Origin: Mya arenaria
Lineage: Eukaryota > Mollusca > Bivalvia > Myida > Myidae
Direction: 5' to 3'
NCBI RefSeq assembly: GCF_026914265.1
Contig: NC_069136.1
Coordinates: 49,708,381-49,772,380 of the forward strand
DNA length: 64,000 nt
The position numbers and the translations under genes were made by a program. Of the stretch, positions 25,044 through 37,561 are shown piece after piece. The notes beneath the pieces were generated by a model. The model saw only the letters and a list, made by a program, of their open reading frames with translations. It had not been told where the DNA came from and ran no database searches. Position 1 is the stretch's first letter; each line of letters begins with the position of its first letter.

Positions 25044-25917
25044 CTGTTTAAATGTAATTGAAGCCATTAGTTGTAATAAGCAGTAAGAACGTATGCACGT
25101 TGCATGCGCATTTTAAGATCACATATGGAAAATATTCAACTTTAGGCGTTTTCCATATGTAAGTTTGAGATGGTTGTATTTTAAGTACGACTGTTTACTT
25201 ACATTATAGCCATCTTATGATTGGCTCAATAATAGTAACGTAGTTCATACATTCACAATACTGCTCGGTATCTAACTACGATCGTTATTCAAGTTTACTT
25301 GATACATTCTTTACCGCATGTTTTGCCGTTTAATTCAATATGGCAGAGACAAAATGTTTTCTTAAACAAAATAAACCGTTCACTTTTCCGATTATGCTTT
25401 ATGTAAGTTGATCTTCAGGCAAAAAGAACAGGTGAAACGACGAATTACTTGTTCCAGTGCAATGTCAATTGTGTTTAACTAGTATGCGCCTACGCATATA
25501 GTGTAGCCTTGAATGAATGTCAACTGTCGGTGTCCACGAAACAAATGTTTTCAAACATTAAGTCTTATTTCAAAACTGAAATTTAGTAAGGCCCAAAACA
25601 GTTCTTTATTTCTTGGGTAGTTTGGTAAGCATAACATTACCTATCTTTAAATAATCGGGATTCTGTACCCAACCGACCTAAATCAGGGTATATTACTAAT
25701 GAACAAAATTTTGAATATATAATGATCAAATTTTTACATTTTCACTCCAAAAATGCACATTTTTAGAAAATAACGAAAAAAAAACACTACGGCAAAAAAA
25801 GTGGAGGAAAAAAGGAACGGTCGGGTAAATGGTAACAAACACCAAATAATAACGCCAAAATGTTCTTCAGTACAAATTCAAAATTCATGAATTCGACGAA
25901 GGTCAATTCCACCTTAC

Positions 25918-26028
25918 CCAGAGTCCTTGTTTCACTGTGAAGTTGCAATAGTTACTTTGTTCTTTCACTTGCTGCCGTAGCAGCTCCCCTATGGCCACTG
26001 GCCTATATATCATCTCATTAAAGTCCAT
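25918..26028 (-). CDS. Kelch-like copy C, exon 1
   Basis: The exon is 37 codons, MDFNEMIYRPVAIGELLRQQ then VKEQSNYCNFTVKQGLW, before donor GTAAGG. The ATG lies two bases after a TTGTAG acceptor. A conserved donor (CGAAAGTGCAG then GTATTTCC) ending at 26265 marks the predicted 5' noncoding exon. Confidence 0.75.
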
Positions 26029-26439
26029 TTCTACAAGCAAAGATATTTATATAAAGTGAAATATCATTGTTGAATACAATGGATCGTTCAATATAGAATC
26101 TACCAATGTCTCAATAAATATTTTCAATGATTATAGTTTAAAGTTTAACCATGGAAGAACAATCAGTTAATAGTATATACAAAAATAAAGCAATCGTACC
26201 TTGGTGTATGTAGCGTGTTAATGGTCGAAAACAAAATAAAGATATGTTTAATTCACGGAAATACCTGCACTTTCGATTTACTATTTGTTTTCGTTATCTC
26301 CCATGACTCTATCATCTATGCGTCTGGTGTATTGATCAAAATACATGAAAGTGTGACGTCATTGTACTTCGTATGCTTGTTCAAGAGGATCTGCAAAAAC
26401 ATGTTCTATACAACACGATGCAAGTGTGAAGCGTAAAGA

Positions 26440-27400
26440 GTAAAGGGCAGTTATTCAATATAGGTCTTATTTTGAACAAAGAACGCTCTAACTAATCGAG
26501 TCAATGATGGATGAACATAAGATTAAATTCAGGAGTTAAAAGATTGTATCCATTTTTCGTAATTTACTAAAAGATTTGGGTTTTTTTAGTAAATATGTTA
26601 ACATTTGACCAATTTATATCTAAAAAAAATACAATAGTAATTTACCCCGATATAGGAGAGGTTTGGTACAAATTTCAGGTTCTCAAAAATAGCAATGTCT
26701 ACCTACCTACCATATTTGTTTTAGATATAAGTGGAAACAAAGAATTCTATGTTTTTGATATCGTATTTGAAGAAATAAATTAAGTATAAGAAATACAAAT
26801 TAGGATATATGTGTACATTTGAAGGACTAAGACTCGACTTCTAACTCGAATGTTATAGATATACTAAGTATATGTCCATACCTTTTGCAGCATGGAAATC
26901 GACCAGTTTATATAAATAGTCACTGACAAAATGGTTATATTTGTATATGCTTTTATTAATTCTGCTTTATGGTGATCAGGATAGCTTAACTTTGAAATTA
27001 ATGTTTGAATTATGAATTTGACCAGATAAGAATGGTTTCAATCATTAAGATAATTTAAAAAAACAAAACATGTCTTGTTCATACGCTGTATAAATTGTAT
27101 TTCTTTGAAATAGTTTGTGAACCTTTTCCACAATCCTGTAATGCTTAACACGCTCAAATGTCGGAATCGATTAGTTTACTTATTAATAAATAACCGTGCA
27201 TCGGTATTTATTTAATTATTGATCAAGTCGATCTTTGACAAATCATTACTTCGCAATCAATGGAACATTGTAAAATAAGTTTGGATATCTTTTGACACTT
27301 TTCTCACAGTTTTCAATGAGTTTTCAGGAGATTTTAGCCTCTAGCTCAATAGCAAATAACTGAATAATGATAATTGAGTTTATGTAATGCAAACAATAAT
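26440..27400. other. 5' flank of copy C, no gene seen
   Basis: AT-rich flank. Positions 26600-26780 align with 44265-44400 upstream of copy D (TTAACATTTGACC against TTAAAATTTGACC, ATTAGTGGAAACAAA-type block), so the duplicated unit extends well upstream of the start exon. The 62-codon plus frame here is not supported as a gene. Confidence 0.5.
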
Positions 27401-27404
27401 CACC

Positions 27405-27785
27405 TAATTAAGACTTTTTTTATCCTAATTAAGACTTATGATCTTCAAATAAGGACTTAGTATATAAGGGGAATGTTCATTCAAAAGTATTATGAACTGT
27501 GACAATAGCTACGTTTCCATAAACTTGTAATTCTGACATATTGTAGTAAATCCGAACTATTGTAGATACGAAAAAGTATCTCCAAGAAAGGACTTTGTAT
27601 CCCCAAATTATGACTAAGTATATCCTTATTAGGATTTATTATCTTTTAATAAGGACTTATTATCTCCTAATTAGGACTAAGAATATCCTGACAAGGAGTT
27701 TCTATTCATAAGGACCAACTATATCCTAATTATGACTTCACGTCTCCACATTAGAACTATGTATCTCTTAGTCAGGGGATAATTC
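27405..27785. repeat. Degenerate minisatellite, 20-24-bp self-complementary unit
   Basis: A loosely repeated unit of the form TATCCTAATTAGGACTAAG recurs about a dozen times, with an interruption at 27475-27575. CCTAATTAGG within the unit is palindromic, so single strands of the array could fold back. Confidence 0.75.
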
Positions 27786-28311
27786 ATCCAAAAATAGTAG
27801 AGACTGGTGCACAAGGCCGCTTTCATCTACCCCAAAGTTGGTTTTAGTATGATGTTGAAACTATGATATAGGAATAATATTGAGTCTCTTTAACTCCGAC
27901 ATCGCTGTTTGTAAACAAGTCCAGACCAGTAGATCAATGCCGAGTATGTTTGTAGGTGTATCCTTTATCGTTACGTTTAAATTTATTCAATTGAGTGAGT
28001 GAATCAGTGCATTATGGTAGCCCAGGTAATATTTACGATGTTATAAGGTAGACAACTGTTGACCTTACATTTGTGTTTTTTATTTGTTGATTGCTTCCCT
28101 TTAGGCCATTTCATGCGAAGTATTATGGAGACATGTTTTTAATTTTCAATGGGAAGGTGTCAATGGATCAATTTTATTTATTTCAGACAAAAAAATTCTT
28201 AATGATAACAACTCTCAATCAATTTCACCTTATTTTGTGTCCAAGAACCGTGTTGATTGCGCGTAAAAACTTTCAAAACGGAATAATCATAACTGTTCAA
28301 ACGAGAAATTG

Positions 28312-28328
28312 AAATAAGTAAGAAAGTA

Positions 28329-28362
<34 letters not shown>

Positions 28363-28415
28363 TAAGTAAGTAAGTAGGTAAGTAAGTAAGTAAGAAAGTA
28401 AGTATGTAAGTAAGT
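28312..28415. repeat. Tetranucleotide microsatellite (AAGT/AAGC)n
   Basis: About 25 tandem tetramers: AAGT blocks flank a central AAGC block, with a few AAGA, AGGT and ATGT variants. The open minus frame across it is a repeat artefact. Confidence 0.97.
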
Positions 28416-30528
28416 TGTATAATAGGACAGAAAATCTCAAAATATAAAGAAGGTAACACCCGGCTCTATGGGCCTATAAGTCACCAGTTAGGAAATAAAA
28501 CAGAGATGTATTACTTATGAAATTCATATATTCTAACAATTGATAATGTTGAAATGAGATATTAGACTGTTACTTGTCTAAAATGTAATTTGAACGAGAA
28601 GTAAGTGCCTTGCATCCTGCCCTTCGGAAGGGTATGCACTTTGACTTACCGGCATTAGTAAGCACACGCATCTTTTGGATGTGGTGTTCAGTTTAAACGT
28701 ATTGTAATACATGTTGATTTCTTACAACAGATAAATACATTTTAAAGAATATGATGGCAAACTATGCTGTAAGAGGAAGCGCTTTATTAATTTGTTAGTT
28801 ACTCTTGATAACTGCAAGATTCAATTTGAATGACCATGAAGTGTTAATGAAAAGGCAAGGCAACCGTGTATAACGAGAATAATATTGCCTATGTAGGTTT
28901 GTTCAATTGTCACTAATGGAAAAATAATGCGGAATTTACACCTCCTTCTTTGCCAACCGGAACACCGCTTAAAATTAGACTGGTAACCTGAATACCAGTT
29001 TTAAAACGATAAACATGTATTTGATTGGCTTTTTCGGGCCAGCTTTTATATATAACCCAAAACCATTTATGACAAATGCGTTGCAACATTAAAGAAGCCC
29101 CGACATAGTTGGGTTCGTAAGATTGTCATATTTAAGGATGTGCGTTGGAGCTTTTTTGGCATAATTGAAACATAATATATTGGGTCTTGAATGCCTACTT
29201 TTGAATCTATTACTCTCAAATGAAGAATTAATATTTCTTTTTATAAATAGAACCATAATCAAAGAAAAAGAAATAGAAAATGACAATACCGCTATCAATT
29301 GAGTTTATTTAAATTAGGATTGATTATCCCATGTTTATATATTCATGTATATCATTGCACGCATGATTTATCATAAAAGCTTATTCATATGTTACAAAAT
29401 AAATCCAATTGGTAAAACAATGAAATACAAGTATAAAAACTTCTGGGAGACGTCAAGTAACATTCACAAAGATCTTGATTATTACCACACGAGAGAAAAT
29501 GCGCCTTATTTTAACACCCATTAAACAACTAACGAGCTTTCATCCTTGGTTAAGATTTCGGTAACCGCCTTCGCACAGTCAGTGAAATTTACGTCAGTGT
29601 TAATTGTATGTTGATATGTTCAAACAAATCCTATGAGTTTACAAGAAAGTAACAAGCTAACTAACATCAGGGGATAAACAGCTTATATCTTAAGCATTTA
29701 AGTAACATTTACACATTACATTCACATAACATTCACAAATGTTTACTCATTACATAGCAGTTATGAAAACCCCATGAAAGTCAACAGTTGCATAACAATG
29801 ACATAACACTTGACGTGACAACGGTGACTTCATTTATTTAACACAAGTAACACTTTTGTTGCTCGTTAAAAACCTTATTCCGCTCTGAAAGCATTTCCCC
29901 AAACGTGGCTTTCTCCATGTCTTTACATTTAAATGAATTATCCCTCCTTAAGGCGGTGCAAGTATTCTTATTTTCACGCTCGCCAAAACTTAAGAATTAA
30001 GTTGACACCATTCAACTACATTTTAATCACCTTGTCAGTATGATTATCAATAGGTTTAAACTATTAAACATTCCACTCAATTATTGGAAGCTCAATGGTG
30101 TACGAAACCTACACTCGTATTAACAACTAAGACCCGTTTGAGGTTTTGCCGAACCACCGTAGACAACATGTATTACGGTAGTTGTCATCGAAGTAATGTC
30201 TGGATGGTTGAAAATATCATGTTCCAGTCCAATGTGATTGTTTGAAGCAAATTGGTCAATAACTTGAAGTGATTTGTTGTTTTATTTCTTCATCGGTTCT
30301 ATCACTTTCATATGACACAAGTGTGTTTAACTTAAAATTTAAACATGTCCTGTTTAATCAATGCTCTCTTGAGTTCCAGAGTCTGATACTGGTTTTATCG
30401 CCGTTTCTTTATTACTTCCTGGATATACTGAGTTATTGTCGTCTGCAATAGGACCATGGCATGCATGGTGCAAAATGAATCAATGTTACCGGCGTTTATC
30501 ATTTAAAAACTTATATAACGTAGTAAAT

Positions 30529-30531
<3 letters not shown>

Positions 30532-30583
<52 letters not shown>
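30532..30583. repeat. (AT)n microsatellite
   Basis: 26 uninterrupted AT dinucleotides. The orthologous position of the paralogous segment (about 22318) has no such tract, so the expansion arose after the duplication. Confidence 0.96.
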
Positions 30584-30585
<2 letters not shown>

Positions 30586-30589
30586 CCCA

Positions 30590-30770
30590 GCTTAAACCAA
30601 ACAGAGCATGTATGGGACACACTCAAAAACCGTCCCTTCCCATACACAGGAAGACACAGGAAGACTTGGTACAGACACTTATTGAGAAATTTGCCAGAAG
30701 CTATGTTCACAGAACAGGTGGCTTAGCATATTGCAGACATGTTATGGACATCCTCGCTATTTAAATATGT
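30590..30770 (+). pseudogene. Tc1/mariner-type transposase fragment, second copy
   Basis: The plus frame reads LNQTEHVWDTLKNRPFPYTG and then GRHRKTWYRHLLRNLPEAMF, the C-terminal catalytic-Glu region of a Tc1-like transposase. It is open to a TAG at 30726. Nothing upstream encodes the DNA-binding or first catalytic parts. Confidence 0.6.
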
Positions 30771-30984
30771 TCGTGTTTGTTCAAACTATAGTGTGTAACA
30801 ATTTTCTAACACAACCGATTTACTCATGTAAATGTTCGATTTGTTAAGTGATTTACACATTTAAATCGCTTGAATGTTAATTATTGTTACTTGCTATTGA
30901 ATATTTTTATAATTATCTATTAGGTTGAATGACGTAGTAATGTTGTAAATATTATAAAATGATATCCCTTTTCTTTTGTTGCCT

Positions 30985-31115
30985 ATCTCATTTTAGGAAT
31001 AACGTCTGATAAATCCTGATCCCCAAAGCTTTCGAGCACGTTTCCTTTGTTATTGTAATCATCATGGCAAAAATCAATCCAACTGCTACCCCTCTTTCTT
31101 GTAGAGACATCCGCG
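30985..31115 (-). pseudogene. Kelch-like relic (3' tail only)
   Basis: The minus strand reads STRKRGSSWIDFCHDDYNN and then KGNVLESFGD. This resembles the extreme C-terminus of copy B (SRKRRDWIHDDFDDN) and of C (HDDDYNYLRNVFDRDDD). The 3' flank matches the flank of copy C. The rest of the gene is absent, and the inverted-repeat structure at 31323-34602 begins just beyond, so the gene body was lost or replaced here. Confidence 0.6.
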
Positions 31116-31322
31116 CCATTTTGTGTCTTCCATATAAGCACAGGGGTTTACTGTCTATTTAGCCACATGCGATTTCCTCGTGCATTGGTTTTGGCCATTT
31201 TTCACACTGATGCATTTAATTGTCCAACTTATTTTAAAAGTAATAGCGTTTTATATTGGTATCATTATGTTTATTTTGTGTTCCAAATTTGGTGGAGAAA
31301 TAAACATAATAATGAAGATTTA

Positions 31323-31808
31323 CACCGGGGATGAGCAAAAAAGTCACGTGACCACAAATGCAAACGCCAGTAGTATTTTGGCTCGATTGATCGTTAATCA
31401 AGGAAAGTTTCTTATCGATATTTTTGTTATACGCGAGAGTTCGTTCAAATGACATAGCGCAAAAAAGAATGCATTGTTTTGTCTTTCGATCGGTGTATTG
31501 GTCACCATTCATGTCTGCATAGTTTCCGAGAACACTTCGATACAAATTGTGTCCATGAATGCAAACGCACGTAGGTAGTGTTAAAATGTCACATATTTTG
31601 ATAAATTGCCACAATTTTTCAATTGTTTTGACTTTCAGTTGTTCAATAATTGCTTTTATTTGTTTTATGAATATTTTGTGCGATGCAATTTGTACAAACA
31701 AATGCATTTTCTGAAGTATTTAAATTTGGCAAACGCACGTTGGCATTTTCATAAGGCAAACGTACGTAGTCTACCTAAAATGACAAACGCACGTAGGCAT
31801 CTTATATA
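31323..31808. repeat. Long inverted repeat, left arm
   Basis: It begins CACCGGGGATGAGC and runs to GGCATCTTATA. The arm is nearly identical to the reverse complement of 34143-34602 (about 2-3% difference in the best part). The motif CAAACG(C/T)ACGTAGG occurs four times near its inner end. Both arms keep an open frame of about 120 codons containing CVCIHGHN and GVCICGHVTF. No target duplication was found. Confidence 0.85.
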
Positions 31809-32144
31809 ATAATAATAATAATAACTTATCGTATATGTCGAAAGCTTTTAAAACTTTTTATTATTTTCATATCCATAACTATTGCTGTAAGATTTTTGAA
31901 TTTATATTTAATTATTATTATGATCATAATGCTTACGGTCATATGCATAAGGGAAAGTGAAACGCTTTATGTCGTTTTACTTAGCTAGGTAAGCCATCTT
32001 TTAAGATTTTAATAAGCGTTTGTTTGCACGAGACGTATTTTTTATGAACATGCTTTTACAGATGATATTCTTTTAACAAACTGCAATTTGTGTAATATAT
32101 TTTGCGAAGTAAATCAAGTGGAGCTTAATTAATGAATGACAGTG

Positions 32145-32760
32145 TCTGTTTCAGTGATGTCATTTGTTTGCCACGTTTGTGGGAATGCGTTGAAAACGAC
32201 ATGGGGGCTGAAATTGCATGAGCGCCGCTATGACGGTGTAAAAGCATTTACATGCTGTTAGAAACAGTTATACACCACGGAGAGTTTGACGCGTCATATG
32301 TAAGTGTATTCTAGTATTAAAAAATACTTATATTATTCTTGTTTTATTCTATATTATTCTATAATTAAGCAATTATCTACCAGTCACAAGCTCAGGCGTT
32401 TTTTATTATATTGCAATTACAAGTATTTTAATTGCATACTTTTAATGGCATACATGTATTTATACAGGTGCACCACACATGGATCCAATAAGCAGTTTTT
32501 ATGTCCGAAATGCATGCAGGAGGTCACCATACATACGTGCCTGAACAGGCATTGGCGAGGAGAAGATGGCACGACACGTTATACGTGCGAAATGTGTGGG
32601 ATTTCAATGGAGGAGAAATAGACCTGAAGGCTCATATGGACAGCCATACTGGCGAGAAATCATACCAGTGCGCTGAATGTGGGAAATGTTATCGGCATAG
32701 AAGTAGATTGTGCAAGCAAAAGTTATTAAACACACCAAATAAAACATCAAATTTTAGATA
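32145..32760 (+). pseudogene. Decayed C2H2 zinc-finger gene, two exons
   Basis: Exon 1 (about 32154-32299, after TTTCAG) reads CHVCGNALKTTWGLKLHERR, a C-x2-C zinc-finger start. It is interrupted by an in-frame TAG before TESLTRHM, then donor GTAAGT. The second exon starts after TACAG near 32468 and joins in the matching phase to read CTTHGSNKQFLCPKCMQEV, then CEMCGISMEEK. A one-base shift precedes DLKAHMDSHTGEKSYQC-AECGKCYRHRSRL, which contains the classic H-TGEK linker. The compatible splice phase shows this was a real gene. It lies between the two arms of the long inverted repeat. Confidence 0.75.
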
Positions 32761-32787
32761 ATAAGTATCTTTCATGGCCGAGAGTGC

Positions 32788-32880
32788 AAGGTTCATCCCA
32801 ACCCGAACATAGAGTGTATAGCGGAAGCGGGGTTTACCGTGTTTCCGCAAAACACCCTGCGAGAGGGGTGGGATGAACCT
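32788..32880. repeat. Fold-back hairpin element
   Basis: AGGTTCATCCCAACCC on the left pairs with GGGGTGGGATGAACCT on the right. An inner pair GCGGAA/TTCCGC lies at 32821-32848. It probably represents a small MITE that inserted after the zinc-finger gene. Confidence 0.75.
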
Positions 32881-34142
32881 ATCTTACACGAGCGGCGATG
32901 ATCCTGTAAAAACCTGGAAATCTTTTGTGCGTAGTGAATATAATGCGCGTATAGATTTGTAATAATTCGTGTTTGTTATGGATATTCGTGCAGTGATTCA
33001 GATTATGTTTATGTTATGATTAAATATTTATAGTTCTAAAAAGAGGACAGCGTTATTTCTTGAATGGAGCGCGAAAACTTTTCTATTGCTCCATTTGAAG
33101 CGAGAAATAATCAATTTTGAATTTAAAAATTGCCACGAGACAATGTTTCCATGATGCTACAGACGACAGTCGTCTACAAGGGAGGTAATTGTGTGATGAC
33201 GATTGAAAAAAATGAATTCCATACGGGTACTTTTTTATCTTGGTCCTTGCCAAATTTTTAGGTCAACTTATCTGATGTGGAAGAAAGTAGAATCTCAGGC
33301 AGATCATAACAAAAGTTTGTTTATTAATTAATCGTTATGTTATTTGATTACTTATCTTTGATTTTATCTGATTATCTGTGATCGCTTTTATTGTCAATCA
33401 TTTTATTCAATGTATAAAACAAATCTAAGATATACAGTTATAGAATAAATGAAGAACATGTCCATTATAATGTCTTTATTTCTGTAAAACAGCACTTATA
33501 CATATAGTTCAAAGAGTATTTTCAGTGATATAAACATTGTTCCGGGTGGAGCATACATTGTCATTGTATCATCGCAATATCATTTTATGGTTATCATTAT
33601 CACAATATCTGTCATTAACAATTATCATGACAGTATTATCATCACAACACGAAGAATGGTTCATTAAAGATGTTTAAATTATGTTCAAATGAAACGTTTA
33701 TCCCCATGCGATCTGTTACAAGCATCTTAGAATCGTTGCGTCTGGCCCGCTCCCAGCACACACCAATGGTTCCCTTCTGTAATGCATTTCTGTTTATCAA
33801 AACAGTCCCGTACTGTACTGGACTCCGACTCTTTGTATCAAACGTGTGGTTCCTGAAATGTGACATTACAACAGCTGTTCTAAATATTCGAGATAAACAT
33901 TTAACAAGAATTGTTAAGTTAGCTAAGTCTGTATACCACCGGTATGGCCGGATGAGAGTTTGTTCGAGAACTCATATTTCCCGCAACACTCCCGCATAAT
34001 ATCGTGTCAGTGTTTGTTACGTATCATAAATTTATATAACTTTCATTATGATGGATATTTAATAATAAAGCGGATAAATATCTTCAATATCTTGAACACA
34101 TTTTCAGTTTTTAAAGGCTAACGAAATATTCGTATGCTCCTT

Positions 34143-34602
34143 ATTATAAGATGCCTACGTGCGTTTGCCATTTTAGGTAGACTACGTACGTTTGCCAAAT
34201 TTGAAATACTTCAGAAATTGCATTTTTGTACATATTGCATCGCACAAAGTATTCATAAAACAATTAAAAACAATTATTGAACAACTGAAAAACAAACATT
34301 TGAATAAAATGTGGCAATTTATTAAAATATGTGACATTTTAACACTACCTACGTGCGTTTGCATTCATGGGCACAATTTGTATCGAAGTGTTCTCGGAAA
34401 CTATGCAGACATGAATGGTGAACAATACACCGATCGAAAGACAAAACAATGCATTCTTTTTTGTGCTTTGTCATTTGAACGAACTCTCGCGTATAACAAA
34501 AATATCGATAAGAAACTTACCTTGATTGACGATCAATCGAGCCAAAATACTACTGGCGTTTGCATTTGTGGTCACGTGACTTTTTTTGCTCATCCCCGGT
34601 GA
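34143..34602. repeat. Long inverted repeat, right arm
   Basis: This is the inverted counterpart of 31323-31808, ending ...CTCATCCCCGGTG. The plus frame 34192-34602 is open through the arm. It differs from the left-arm frame mainly by conservative changes (I/V, I/L, D/E, S/T), but too few sites differ to prove selection. Confidence 0.85.
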
Positions 34603-34739
34603 AATTACGAACTTAATTATTCCTCTAGCCATTTATTTCAATATTCCCCCCCAAAAAATAATGAACAGTTTAAATTCAGCTTCTCCAGTGATAAGTTATT
34701 ACCAAAGAGCTTGCTTTAAATACAAGATAAAAGAAACCA

Positions 34740-35210
34740 TCTTTTGACTAGCATTTTGACCATTCAGATCGAAACAATGCAAGCTAAGCCTTTTTTTCTT
34801 GTTCAAAAAGTGCCCCCCCCCCCACCTATGGCTATACTTGTTGCCTATTTAATGCAAAAAAAATCAAGCAAAGCCCTTCCCTTGTTTGCAGGTCATTCAA
34901 GTGTACAATAAATCCACATGTGGTTTCAATCAAGAACACCAAGCGACATACTAAAAATTTGTGATGATGGTCATATCCACTAGTGGCCAATAAAGCCTTA
35001 TATACTCTTTAGCAATGCCCATACCAAACAAGTTAATCAAAGTAGCCCATTGCAACCAAAACTCCAGCGGTGTTATACAAATACAAGTAAAGCCCATACA
35101 AGGCAATTCAAGTCAAATTCTATTTTATAAAAAAGGCCACATATACAAAAACATGCATGTAACAAAGTGTCCCTACTATCCACTCAAGTGTCCATTATGT
35201 TCCCAATAGA
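34740..35210. repeat. Dispersed or duplicated segment R2, copy 2
   Basis: It aligns with 9600-9995 in the same orientation. It also contains a run of about ten C near 34812. Confidence 0.5.
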
Positions 35211-35214
35211 AAAG

Positions 35215-37560
35215 ATCATGATATATTTATATGATAAATGGTCTTGTGTTGTATTTAAAAAAAACTTTTAAAACACACATGCATGAAATGTATATTCTTA
35301 AACTATAACAGGATGTTATTATTATAATTACAAAATAAATTCAGCAACGTTTTTTTTATAACATTACTTAATATTTACATTCACACTTCATTCCTTAACG
35401 ATGGTTGTTGTTTATCAATTGCACTTTATTTCTGTATAAAGTGCAATGGCATTTCCCATCGATATCACGTGCGTTTGTTCGATACTTCTGTCCTGTCATT
35501 GGGCGCAATAATACCAAGGGGCGGGGGATATTTACTACGGAACTATTTTTTTAATGAAATCGTAGTACAATTATTGGCAACATGCAAAACTGTAATCTGC
35601 AGTAAAGCAGTTAAAACAAAATAAGCAACGATTATTTGATTGATTTTAATGTAGATAATTTCATGATGGATGGAACAGTTGAAGAAAAGTTTGTGTTTAA
35701 AAATGCTGTTAAATGTCACGAAAATGCAATTTAACAGTTAGTTCAAAATAACCTCTATAATGGGTGCTTGTATGACGTCATGGGTGATGTCATTGAAAAA
35801 GTTTTACATTAAGCTCGATTCGGGCCGCAACATAACTCGGCAGCTGCATTTTGTTTCGACGCCATTTTTTGCAGTGTTCATTCGTTTTGAAAGTGTTGTT
35901 TTTTGAAAAGTGACTGGATTACTGGGATTATTTACACACAATACCTATTGGGTAATCAATTAATTACCTATGCAGTCCTACTTTAACCATTATTTGTTTT
36001 GATAACTAATTTAAGCCTGAAAATTTTGTAAACATGTTCTTGATAAAATGTACAGCATCTTCAGCATCAGAGAAAAAATATTTGAAATTTCTTTGTTCAT
36101 TGCATACGACATAGTGGAATCATGTCCATATAAGTCGTATGTTCTGAATAAAATCGACAGAAATAACTAAAAGTTCGGAGGAGTTAGTCGTTTTAGACAT
36201 AATTTAGTGCTTTTAATAGTCAAAACAACTGCAGAAAAAACTATTTGGTAAACACATCAGCTTGCCAGGAAAAGACAACTCGGCAGAAAATATGTAAGTT
36301 ATATGACTGTTGTGGTTTATTTCCTGTTTTGGTATTTGTATGCAGCTACATTATATATTCTAAAATATGTTTTTGTGCAAAAGTTTGCATCGTTGACCAA
36401 CTTTCGGTCAGAAACCAGGTCGCTCAGCCTTCATTGTTATGATGCGGGCCCTGAAAGCGCATATGTAAAACAAAAAACCGGGCATTAACGGCACGTGAAT
36501 TTACTGAAAACGCCCGGGTTTTTGCGTTTTAATACACCACGATAACGGACCGAAAACACACATTGTATGCAAAAATACGTATTCATAATATTCTTGACCT
36601 TGAAAAGATAGAAAATAAACATATAAATAAGGAACTATTTTATCTGTGCATTCATTGTCGTATACAATTAGGTTACGATAGCTGTTCTAATTTACCCACC
36701 GTTGAGAACAACGAGAGATAGAAAAGAGAAAATGCTCTTGAATAATCAATGTAGGAATGTAAGAAATGTAGATTTAAATGAATGTAAATATAAGTATTAA
36801 AATTCGACATGTTGCATTTTATCGGGGTATGGTATGCAATGGCGCAGTTCAAAATGTTGGTGGAGTCCTTCTTAATAACAGAAAACTATGTGCAACAAAC
36901 ATCGTATGGTAACAAACAATATTTTATGTATAGTATATGCTTTGTTTTGCTTGAAATGTGTACATGTTTAGAACAAAAGACATGATACACTCCATACTGT
37001 AAATGAATAAATAATGTGCTTGTGGGGTTTTTTTTGCTTTAAATATATTTAAGACAATAATTACACAAAAGACATATGTTAAAATTGGCTTACTTAAATG
37101 GAAAACACAAAATTTACGGTAACGTACATCGAGTAACCGATGCACCATGCTTTGTTTTGTCGAAAATCAAACTATTCTGTAATGGAAAATGTATGTACCT
37201 CTTTATCAGCTTGAAATAAGACATATCACGGTAGCATCAAAATACTAGATAGGTAACGACCATTACAGTCTGTCACTCCTAAAAACCCAAACAACCACAT
37301 GGCAGAAAACATAATATATGTTTAATATGTTCTTTTTGAAAACAAATTGTACAACCGTTCCAATAGTTGCCTCCCTTCAAAACATATTACGACCAAATTT
37401 CGCACTACTATATAAAATTCCTACCCCTATTATTTTAGCAGAGGTATAATATATCAAACACAACGAACTACGTAAAGCGATGCTCTTCTCATCAGTAATT
37501 CACAATATTCGCATATTTATGCACAGAACACGAACTGTTAAGCACACTGAAGTACCTCTG
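35215..37560. other. 3' flank of copy D, no gene seen
   Basis: The flank is AT-rich with small hairpins (TTGCACTTTAT/ATAAAGTGCAA at about 35423-35451, AAACCGGGC/GCCCGGGTTT at 36475-36518). Positions 37480-37560 align with the DNA just downstream of copy B (10440-10506). No gene was recognised. Confidence 0.5.
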
Positions 37561-37561
37561 A

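Larger units (their letters stand above)
28840..31010. repeat. Duplicated spacer segment, copy 2
   Basis: It is collinear with 20260-22720. It differs mainly by an (AT)n tract at 30532-30583 next to the transposase fragment. Where copy 1 runs into the 3' end of Kelch-like copy C, this one runs into only a short relic of such a gene. Confidence 0.75.

Noticed and set aside
28199-28459. 86-codon minus-strand Leu/Thr-rich frame
   Set aside because: Translation of the AAGT/AAGC microsatellite.
30436-30726. 96-codon frame treated as one gene
   Set aside because: The first half is spacer plus translated (AT)n. Only the C-terminal part is a transposase fragment.
33642-33999. Overlapping 109-codon plus and 74-codon minus frames
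   Set aside because: Neither shows a recognisable domain, splice sites or duplication; chance openness is sufficient.
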